Assembly (NCBI GenBank): GCA_028290125.1 | Contig: JAQGKM010000083.1 | Location: 1 to 5,067 of the forward strand | DNA length: 5,067 bases | Direction: 5' to 3' | Origin: Hyphomicrobiales bacterium | GTDB lineage: Bacteria > Pseudomonadota > Alphaproteobacteria > Rhizobiales > Beijerinckiaceae | Shown here: in pieces, positions 1 through 5,067 of the stretch | Layout of the letters: each line of letters opens with the position of its first letter | Position numbering within the stretch: the first letter of the stretch is position 1 | The notes under the pieces: model-generated | Database searches by the model: none | Told to the model about the DNA's origin: nothing | What the model saw: only the letters and a program-made list of their open reading frames with translations | Made by a program: the position numbers and the translations under genes

Positions 1-31
1 CAGCGTCGGCGCGCCATCGCGGGTGAGCGAC

Positions 32-1456
32 ATGTGGGACGGGATCGACGCGATCACTCTGGCGCGGGCGCAGTTCGCCTTCACCATGTCGTTTCACATC
101 ATCTTCCCGGCCTTCTCGATCGGCCTCGCGAGCTATCTCGCTGTGCTGGAAGGCCTGTGGCTCTACACCGGCCGTGAGGTCTACCTCAACGTCTTCCGCT
201 ACTGGTTGAAGATCTTCGCTATCGCCTTCGGCATGGGCGTGGTGTCGGGCATCGTCATGTCTTACCAGTTCGGCACCAACTGGGCGGCCTTCTCCGACAA
301 GGCGGGGCCGATCATCGGGCCGCTGATGGCCTATGAGGTGCTCACCGCGTTCTTCCTCGAGGCGGGATTTCTGGGCGTCATGCTGTTTGGCATGGAGCGC
401 GTCGGCAAGGGCCTGCATTTCACCGCGACGCTGCTGGTCGCGATTGGTACCGCGCTGTCGGCCTTCTGGATCCTCTCCGTCAATTCGTGGATGCAGACTC
501 CACAGGGCTACGCCTTCAACGAGGCCGGGCAATTCGTGCCGGAAGACTGGTGGAAGATCGTCTTCAACCCGTCCTTCCCCTATCGCCTCGTCCACATGGT
601 GATCGCCGCCTATCTGACGACGGCGCTGGTGGTCGGCGCCGTGGCGGCCTTTCACTTCCTCACGGGTCGGGCGCGCGAGGGCAGTCGCGTCATGCTGTCG
701 ATGGCGATGTGGATGGCCGCGCTCGTCGCGCCGGTGCAGATCATCGCCGGCGACCTGCACGGGCTCAACACGCTGAAGCATCAGCCAGCGAAGATCATGG
801 CCATGGAGGGCCATTTCGAAAGCCACCCCGAGGGCGCGCCACTTTATCTGTTCGGCATTCCGCGCCAGGCCGAGGGCCGCCTCGATTATGCGTTCGGCAT
901 CCCCAAGGCCTCGTCGCTGATCCTGCAGCATGATCTCAATGCGCCGATGAAGGGGCTGGACAGCGTGCCGCGCGAGAACTGGCCGCCGGTCTATATCGTC
1001 TTCTGGTCCTTCCGCATCATGGTGGGGCTGGGTTTCCTGATGTTCGCGCTCGGCCTCACGAGCCTCGTGCTGCGCTGGCGCGGCTCGCTCTATGAGGCGC
1101 GCTGGTTCCACGCGTTCGCGCTCGGCATGGGGCCGGCGGGCTTCGTCGCGGTGATTGCCGGCTGGGTGACGACCGAGGTCGGGCGCCAGCCCTTCACCAT
1201 CTACGGCCTGATGCGCACCGCCGACTCCGTGTCGCCGCTGGCGTCGCCTGCTGTCGGGTCTTCGCTGATCGCCTTCATCATCGTCTACGCGATCGTCTTC
1301 GCCGCAGGCATGTTCTACATCTTCCGCCTCATGCGTGACCCGCCGCATCCGGGCGAGGAAGGTCCGCGGCAGGGCGAGGTCACGCGCGCGTCCGGCATCA
1401 CGCCGGCGCCGTCGGTTCACCCCGGACGCACGGTCGGAGAGGGGAGCGCGACATGA
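32..1456 (+). CDS. cydA: Cytochrome bd-type quinol oxidase subunit I (CIO class)
   Basis: Haem-bearing subunit of an inner-membrane bd oxidase: oxidises quinol and reduces O2 to water without pumping protons. Numbering is from the ATG at 32 (474 aa). Nine hydrophobic segments fit the family. Key residues align with E. coli CydA: H22 (H19, high-spin haem ligand), H188 and M330 (H186 and M393, haem b558 ligands), E102 and E110 (E99, E107), K254 and E259 (K252, E257, quinol site) and E382 (E445) just before GRQPF. The offset to E. coli changes from about +2 to -63 between E259 and M330, so the Q-loop lacks roughly 65 residues, the short form seen in cyanide-insensitive oxidases. The last ~40 residues are a polar tail. 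Start: ATG 32 has GGTGAG four bases upstream. GTG at 23 is also in frame, and no stop lies between the window edge and there, so a start farther upstream is not excluded. It overlaps cydB by 4 bases. The promoter lies outside the window. Confidence 0.96.
   Translation: MWDGIDAITLARAQFAFTMSFHIIFPAFSIGLASYLAVLEGLWLYTGREVYLNVFRYWLKIFAIAFGMGVVSGIVMSYQFGTNWAAFSDKAGPIIGPLMAYEVLTAFFLEAGFLGVMLFGMERVGKGLHFTATLLVAIGTALSAFWILSVNSWMQTPQGYAFNEAGQFVPEDWWKIVFNPSFPYRLVHMVIAAYLTTALVVGAVAAFHFLTGRAREGSRVMLSMAMWMAALVAPVQIIAGDLHGLNTLKHQPAKIMAMEGHFESHPEGAPLYLFGIPRQAEGRLDYAFGIPKASSLILQHDLNAPMKGLDSVPRENWPPVYIVFWSFRIMVGLGFLMFALGLTSLVLRWRGSLYEARWFHAFALGMGPAGFVAVIAGWVTTEVGRQPFTIYGLMRTADSVSPLASPAVGSSLIAFIIVYAIVFAAGMFYIFRLMRDPPHPGEEGPRQGEVTRASGITPAPSVHPGRTVGEGSAT
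1436..1446 (+). promoter_or_regulatory. Ribosome binding site of cydB
   Basis: The purine run GGAGAGGGGAG ends six bases before the cydB ATG at 1453 and lies inside the end of cydA. It supports the 1453 start and suggests cydB can initiate on its own as well as by coupling through the ATGA overlap. Confidence 0.75.
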
Positions 1457-2466
1457 ACGTCTCCTTCGATCTCACGGTCATCTTCGCCCTGATCATCGCC
1501 TTCGCGATCTTCGCCTATGTGGTGATGGATGGCTTCGATCTCGGCGTCGCGCTGCTGTTTCCGTTCTTTCCAGAACGGCGCGACCGCGACGTGATGATGA
1601 ACTCGGTCGCGCCCGTGTGGGACGGCAACGAGACCTGGCTGATCCTCGGCGGCGGCGCGCTGTTTGCGGCCTTTCCGCTCGCCTACGCGATCCTCATGCC
1701 GGCGATCTACACGCCTGCCGTCGCCATGCTGCTGGGGCTGGTGTTTCGCGGCGTCGCCTTCGAGTTTCGCTGGCGTACGGAGCGCGGGCGCTTCCTGTGG
1801 GACTTCGCCTTCTTCGGCGGGTCGCTGGTCGCGGCCTTCGCGCAGGGCGTCGCGCTCGGCACGATCCTGCAGGGCGTGAAGGTGACGGGCCGCACCTATG
1901 GCGGCGGCTGGTGGGATTGGGTGACGCCCTTCACGATGCTGACCGGCGTTGCGGTGCTGGCAGGTTACGCGCTGCTTGGCGCGACCTGGCTCTTGATGAA
2001 GACAAGCGGCGATCTGCAGGATCGCAGCTGGCGGCTGTCGCGCGTCTTCACCTTCGCGACGCTCGGCTTTATCGGCGCCGTCTCGCTCGCGACGCCGTTT
2101 CTCGAGGCGGATTACTGGCGGCGCTGGTTTGCCTGGCCCGGTCTGCTGATCACCGCGCCGGTGCCGCTCGCGGTGGCCGCAAGTGCGTTCTTCCTGCTGC
2201 GCGCGCTCGCCAACAAGCGGCACGAGATCCAGCCGTTCCTGCTGTCGCTGGCGCTGTTCTTCCTGTGCTTCGTGGGGTTGGGCGTCAGCATCTGGCCCTA
2301 TGTCGTGCCGGGCCGCGTGACGATCTGGCAGGCGGCGTCGCCGGAATCGAGCCAGGCCTTCATGCTTGTCGGCATCGCCATCATGATCCCGATCATCCTC
2401 GTCTACACGGCCTACGCCTACTGGGTGTTTCGCGGCAAGATCGACCCGGAAGCCGGCTACCATTAG
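1453..2466 (+). CDS. cydB: Cytochrome bd-type quinol oxidase subunit II
   Basis: Second core subunit of the bd oxidase, an integral inner-membrane protein that pairs with CydA and contributes to the proton path. It is 337 aa, a normal length for the short CIO-type CydB. Family motifs are visible: YVVMDGFDLG at residues 22-31, VWDGNETW at 55-62 (D57 corresponds to E. coli D58 of the proton channel), and FRGVAFEFR at 98-106. About eight or nine hydrophobic segments run from residue 5 to 325, and the tail is short and polar. The ATG overlaps the cydA TGA (ATGA), so the two are co-transcribed and probably translationally coupled. The TAG stop is followed at once by a palindromic repeat. No small CydX or DUF2474-type subunit gene follows, and no cydDC is visible in the window. 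Confidence 0.97.
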   Translation: MNVSFDLTVIFALIIAFAIFAYVVMDGFDLGVALLFPFFPERRDRDVMMNSVAPVWDGNETWLILGGGALFAAFPLAYAILMPAIYTPAVAMLLGLVFRGVAFEFRWRTERGRFLWDFAFFGGSLVAAFAQGVALGTILQGVKVTGRTYGGGWWDWVTPFTMLTGVAVLAGYALLGATWLLMKTSGDLQDRSWRLSRVFTFATLGFIGAVSLATPFLEADYWRRWFAWPGLLITAPVPLAVAASAFFLLRALANKRHEIQPFLLSLALFFLCFVGLGVSIWPYVVPGRVTIWQAASPESSQAFMLVGIAIMIPIILVYTAYAYWVFRGKIDPEAGYH

Positions 2467-2583
2467 CCGTCATTGCGAGCAGAGCGAAGCAATCCAGGCG
2501 CGGGCGTCTCCGCCCGGAAGCAACGCGACGACAACCGTCTCACGCGCGGCTTCTGGATTGCTTCGCTTTGCTCGCAATGACGG
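2467..2583. repeat. Dispersed palindromic repeat (REP/MITE-like) after cydB
   Basis: Two 31-base arms (2467-2497 and 2553-2583) are inverted copies with a single mismatch, which would be a G-U pair in RNA. Between them is a 55-base spacer holding a perfect 6-bp hairpin (2501-2506 with 2511-2516, loop TCTC). The arm sequence, from CCGTCATTGCGAGC to GAAGCAATCCAG, resembles an intergenic repeat family that I recall as common in Bradyrhizobium-like and other alphaproteobacterial genomes. Translations through it give spurious peptides of the type VIASRAKQS and DCFALLAMT. It begins on the base after the cydB stop codon. No target-site duplication is apparent and no transposase is present. In the cydAB transcript it could form a long hairpin just before the terminator and protect the 3' end, which is inference. 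Confidence 0.88.
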
Positions 2584-2587
2584 GCGC

Positions 2588-2625
2588 AAAAAAAGGGCGG
2601 CTGCATCAAGCAGCCGCCCTTTTTT
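2588..2625. terminator. Bidirectional intrinsic terminator
   Basis: A perfect 10-bp GC-rich stem, GGGCGGCTGC (2595-2604) with GCAGCCGCCC (2610-2619), has a 5-base loop ATCAA. It is flanked by A7 (2588-2594) and T6 (2620-2625), so a U-tract follows the hairpin on either strand. It sits between the convergent cydAB operon and the minus-strand operon, 12 bases past the stop of the latter, and should end both. Confidence 0.95.
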
Positions 2626-2637
2626 ACGCGAGACAAC

Positions 2638-3414
2638 TCACAACCGGCCGCGGGCCTCTTCGACGCCCTTGTCCAGCGCGCGCTGGTAGAGGTTGCGCGC
2701 GGTGTCGGGTTCGCCCTGCATGCCTTGCACTTTCAGCTTCACCAGCACGCGCGGATCGTAGGTCTCGGCGAGCGCATAGAGCGCGGTCGCGTCGCCTGCG
2801 CGCGCGGCGTGTTCGAGCACCAGACGGGCGCTGGCGATGTCGCCGTTGCGGATCGCTTCGGCCGCCTTGCCGGCGAGGCGCTCCATGTCCTGCGGATCGA
2901 GGCTCGCGGTCTGTTCGGTCGGAGGCGGGGTCGGGATGACCGGGGCCGGGAGGCTCGCGGTCTTCGTGCTGGGCACGGTCGTCTCGGCCTTGTCGGCCAG
3001 CGCCGCCGAGGCGTTGGCGCCGGTGGTCGTCACGGCGACGTCCTGCGCGGGCGCTGCAACGGTCGGCGCGGGAGCGGGCGCCGTCGCGGTTTCCTGCGGG
3101 GCCGCATCCTTCATGGCCGCAGCCTGATCGGCCAGGGACTTCTTCAGCATGGCGCGGGCCAGTTGCTGCACGGCGGCCTGCCGCGCCTGTTCCTCGAGGC
3201 TCGCCTGATCCGAGGCCGAAGCGGGCGACACATTGCCGACCATTGCGAACGACACGCGGCTCGTGCCCTGCGTCAGCGCAGGCACCGAGCCAAGAGCCAT
3301 TCCGGCGAGCGTGGCGAGACCGAGCGCGCCTGCCGCGATCGCGACGCGGCGAGGCGTGAAGGACGGGCCGTTATCCTGGCCGCCGTCTTGCGCCTTCTCT
3401 GCGACGAGTGTCAT
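2638..3414 (-). CDS. Membrane-anchored protein with C-terminal TPR/SEL1-like domain
   Basis: No recognised named family; 258 aa from the ATG at 3414. Residues 1-21 are polar and end in PRR. Residues ~24-43 form one hydrophobic segment (uncleaved anchor or signal), with basic residues before it, so the rest is probably periplasmic. Residues ~70-104 are an Ala/Gln-rich amphipathic helical stretch, and ~106-170 a Pro/Ala/Thr-rich linker. Residues ~175-258 are helical repeats (GDIASARLVLEHAARAGDA, then ALYALAETYDP, then ARNLYQRALDKG) of the TPR/SEL1 kind, normally a protein-binding surface. The start is chosen from AAGGAG seven bases upstream; the TTG six bases earlier sits too close to that site. 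It is the second gene of an operon, 18 bases after the TAXI-like gene, and ends at the shared terminator. Its role is unknown; scaffolding or regulation of an envelope partner is inference. Confidence 0.8.
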   Translation of the reverse strand: MTLVAEKAQDGGQDNGPSFTPRRVAIAAGALGLATLAGMALGSVPALTQGTSRVSFAMVGNVSPASASDQASLEEQARQAAVQQLARAMLKKSLADQAAAMKDAAPQETATAPAPAPTVAAPAQDVAVTTTGANASAALADKAETTVPSTKTASLPAPVIPTPPPTEQTASLDPQDMERLAGKAAEAIRNGDIASARLVLEHAARAGDATALYALAETYDPRVLVKLKVQGMQGEPDTARNLYQRALDKGVEEARGRL

Positions 3415-3421
3415 GAGCAAA

Positions 3422-3427
3422 CTCCTT
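3422..3427 (-). promoter_or_regulatory. Ribosome binding site of the TPR-domain gene
   Basis: AAGGAG on the minus strand lies in the 18-base gap between the two minus-strand genes, seven bases before ATG 3414. It decides for that ATG over the TTG at 3420. Confidence 0.8.
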
Positions 3428-3432
3428 TTACG

Positions 3433-4710
3433 CTATTTCATGCTCGAGACGCGCGGGGCAGGCGCGTTGTCGAGCCATTTCTGGGCCGGCTGAAAACGCC
3501 GCCAACCCGGGACATCGGCAGCGAGATTCACCTCGCGCCACTTTGGATGATGAGCGCCTTCACGCAACGCGCCGAAACGTTCGAAGAATATCTGCGTGAA
3601 TTGCGTCAGCTTTTTGGAGCGCGGCGAATTCGGCTTCGCATCGAGCGCGACCAGCACCGTGCCAATCGCCACGGTGTCGACGCCCTTGTCGTCAGTCACG
3701 AGGTCCGGATAGTCGGCCTTGGTGATCTGCGCCGGATAGTAGGAGTCCTGCAAAGCGCCCTTGTAGGGGATCGAGACGAGATGCAGGCCGGCAGGCAGGC
3801 CCGCCAGCGCCGGAACAGGCTTGCCGCCGATGAAGATCGCGGCGTCGATCTCGCCGCGTCCCAGCCGGGCCAGCGCTGTCGCCGGATCCATCTCGAGCAG
3901 GCGCGGCCGCAGCTTGGCGCGCTCGAACAGTTTTGAGGCCGTGCGTCCCTCCGGCGTGTCCGGCGCGCTCGACGCGATGGTTCGCCCGTCGAGGTCGGCG
4001 AAGGATTTCACGCCCTGCCGGGCGACGATGTGGATTTCCTGATTGAAAAGGCGGGCAATGAACGTGAGCTTGCGGGCGCCATCGGCGTTGCGTGCGTCGT
4101 CCAGTGCGTCGGACTGCAGGATGGCGAGATCGCCGCCCTCGGCCTCGTTGAGTTGCGCCAGCGAGATCGCGCCCGTCGTGACCTGCGCGTCGAGACCGGC
4201 GGCTCTCATCAGCTCGGCCAGTTCCTGCGCACTGCGGGCGACGGTCGTCTGCGGCAGGCCGGCGAGAATGTTCAGTGCGCCGGACGGCTGCGTGGCAGGC
4301 GCCTCCTCGTCAGCGGCGTCCTCGACCGGTGCGCTGCGCGCTTTCTTCTGCGCCGCAGCGCGGGCCTGACGCGCGGCGGCGCGCGCTTCCGAGCGGCTCT
4401 GGCGGATGGACGGGCGCGCCTTGCGCGGCTCGGACGGCGCGGCTTCCTCGGCGACTGCAGCGTCGGCGCGCGACTTCCGCGTGCGCACGCTGCGCGTGGA
4501 GCGCGACGGCGTGGTGGCTTGCGGGGCTTCGGTGGACGGCGTCGTCAGGCTCGGGGGCGGTGCGAAGGTCTGTGACGCCGGCGGCGGGATATACTGCGCG
4601 AGCGCGTCGCCGACCGGCGCCAGTCCGGAGAGTGACAAAAACAGCGCAAGGGCCGGCAACGTCGCGACAATGCGGCGAAATCCTTTGCGGGCGACATGGA
4701 GCTCATTCAT
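3433..4710 (-). CDS. Secreted TAXI-family (TRAP-type) solute-binding protein with long N-terminal linker
   Basis: 425 aa. Residues 1-38 form a Sec signal peptide (basic n-region VARKGFRR, hydrophobic core 14-31, AxA-type site ALA before Q39). Residues 40-70 are Pro/Thr-rich, and ~70-127 are rich in Arg, Lys, Ala and Ser (e.g. SRSEARAAARQARAAAQKK). Residues ~145-413 resemble a type 2 periplasmic binding fold of the TAXI/NMT1 class: ALNILAGLPQTT, then DLAILQSDALDD, HIVARQGVKSFADLDGRTIA, ARLGRGEIDAAIFIGGKPVP, IFFERFGALREG, and the ending VPGWRRFQPAQKWLD. The family binds carboxylates or amino acids for TRAP transporters, but no TRAP membrane subunit lies in the window, so transport is unproven and a sensor or scaffold role is possible. 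The substrate cannot be read. No strong ribosome binding site precedes the ATG; no later in-frame start fits the signal peptide. It is the first gene of the two-gene minus operon. Confidence 0.85.
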   Translation of the reverse strand: MNELHVARKGFRRIVATLPALALFLSLSGLAPVGDALAQYIPPPASQTFAPPPSLTTPSTEAPQATTPSRSTRSVRTRKSRADAAVAEEAAPSEPRKARPSIRQSRSEARAAARQARAAAQKKARSAPVEDAADEEAPATQPSGALNILAGLPQTTVARSAQELAELMRAAGLDAQVTTGAISLAQLNEAEGGDLAILQSDALDDARNADGARKLTFIARLFNQEIHIVARQGVKSFADLDGRTIASSAPDTPEGRTASKLFERAKLRPRLLEMDPATALARLGRGEIDAAIFIGGKPVPALAGLPAGLHLVSIPYKGALQDSYYPAQITKADYPDLVTDDKGVDTVAIGTVLVALDAKPNSPRSKKLTQFTQIFFERFGALREGAHHPKWREVNLAADVPGWRRFQPAQKWLDNAPAPRVSSMK

Positions 4711-4957
4711 AAAGGTAAAACCAGATCTCGGCTAAAACGTTGCAGCGGCATGCCTATTATGGACGCTGCCGGCGTCGGACGCGAATCCGGACTCACCCCA
4801 GCAATACGACCTCAATAGGGCGACGGCGTGCTTTTACGCCGGCTTGGACGCGGCTTGGCATGTGCCCGGGCTCCGGTTCCGCTCGCCTTTGCATGCGCGT
4901 CGTGCTAACCGCACGGACCATATCCAGAGACGCGCAGCTGAGGACTTCCGGGCAGCC
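4711..4957. other. Divergent intergenic region, probable promoters both ways
   Basis: This 247-bp stretch separates the minus-strand operon from the plus-strand TPR gene. I see no credible gene or RNA in it. Small structures are present: palindrome GGCATGCC (4747-4754), inverted repeat GACGC/GCGTC (4762-4766 and 4772-4776), a 6-bp hairpin CGGCGT/ACGCCG (4824-4829 and 4836-4841), and two GGCTTGG copies 11 bases apart (4841-4847, 4852-4858). On the minus strand CATAAT (4756-4761) resembles a -10 box, about 45 bases before ATG 4710, but its -35 partner is poor. No promoter can be assigned firmly. Confidence 0.5.
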
Positions 4958-5067
4958 ATGGCCGACATTTTCCGCGAAATCGACGAAGAACTCCGCCGCG
5001 ACAAGGCCGCCAAGGTTTGGGATCGCTACCAGAAGCCGATCGTCGCGCTGGCCGTCCTGATCGTCCT
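4958..5067 (+). CDS. YfgM-like TPR_21 inner-membrane protein, 5' end only
   Basis: Partial: 36 complete codons before the window end. The start MADIFREIDEELRRD, followed by KAAKVWDRYQKP and a hydrophobic stretch from about residue 28 (IVALAVLIV), matches what I know of alphaproteobacterial tetratricopeptide (TPR_21, YfgM-like) proteins. These have a short cytoplasmic N-terminus, one membrane helix and a periplasmic TPR domain, and in this group often precede bamB and der. YfgM in E. coli works with the SecYEG/PpiD periplasmic chaperone network; the role here is inferred by family. The ribosome site is weak: GAGGA at 4940-4944 is 13 bases away. The ATG is chosen because the protein start fits the family. 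The TPR domain itself is not in view. Confidence 0.8.
   Translation, partial: MADIFREIDEELRRDKAAKVWDRYQKPIVALAVLIV

Noticed and set aside
1417..2463. 348-codon open frame antisense to cydB
   Set aside because: Its length mirrors cydB, its composition is highly charged (His, Arg, Gln, Glu), and it lacks any domain or ribosome site.
2467..2583. CRISPR array
   Set aside because: There are only two arms, in inverted rather than direct orientation, with one spacer.
1335..2939. 534-codon plus-strand open frame across cydB and the repeat
   Set aside because: It overlaps cydB in another frame, is very Arg-rich, reads through the palindrome and terminator, and has no recognisable domain. It is a by-product of GC-rich codon bias.
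2725..3936. 403-codon plus-strand open frame
   Set aside because: It runs antisense across two well-formed minus-strand genes and their 18-base gap. The minus-strand proteins have signal or anchor segments and recognisable folds; this one is Arg/Gly-rich with none.
4030..4735. Several plus-strand open frames opposite the TAXI gene's linker
   Set aside because: They are low-complexity Ala/Arg translations of the opposite strand of the linker, with no domain features.
4740..4760. TTGCAG and TATTAT as a plus-strand promoter
   Set aside because: The two hexamers are only 9 bases apart, too close for a sigma-70 promoter.
4770..4835. Possible tRNA-like stretch around GCGAATCCGG
   Set aside because: No GTTCGA T-loop, no acceptor-stem pairing and no full cloverleaf on either strand.
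4740..5060. 106-codon plus-strand frame overlapping the YfgM-like start
   Set aside because: It is Arg/Thr/Ser-rich with no recognisable features. The other frame starting at 4958 gives a family-typical N-terminus.

Overview
The window looks like chromosomal DNA of a GC-rich alphaproteobacterium, most likely of the Hyphomicrobiales (Rhizobiales). Three things point there: the GC-biased codon use, the dispersed palindromic repeat that begins GTCATTGCGAG and ends in AATCCAG (familiar from Bradyrhizobium-like genomes), and a TPR-protein start (MADIFREIDEELRRD) typical of that order. The exact genus cannot be read from this sequence.

Layout. Positions 32-2466 hold a two-gene plus-strand operon, cydA-cydB, for a cytochrome bd-type quinol oxidase of the short-Q-loop (CIO, cyanide-insensitive) class. 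The genes overlap by 4 bases. Directly after the cydB stop lies a 117-bp imperfect palindrome with 31-base arms (2467-2583), then a strong bidirectional intrinsic terminator (2588-2625). The terminator serves both cydAB and the opposing operon.

The opposing minus-strand operon (4710 down to 2638) encodes two envelope proteins 18 bases apart. The first is a secreted protein with a TAXI-type solute-binding domain behind a long Pro-rich then Arg/Ala-rich linker. The second is a membrane-anchored protein with a Pro/Ala/Thr-rich linker and a small C-terminal TPR/SEL1-like helical domain. No TRAP permease gene is visible, so the binding protein looks like an orphan. The function of this pair is unknown.

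A 247-bp divergent intergenic region (4711-4957) separates this operon from the 5' end of a plus-strand gene for a YfgM-like (TPR_21) inner-membrane protein, cut by the window end.

How the parts work together: CydA and CydB form the oxidase core, which takes electrons from quinol and reduces oxygen to water in the inner membrane. The terminator insulates it from the unrelated envelope genes. No clearly new system is evident. The least-explained item is the orphan TAXI-domain protein paired with the anchored helical-repeat protein.
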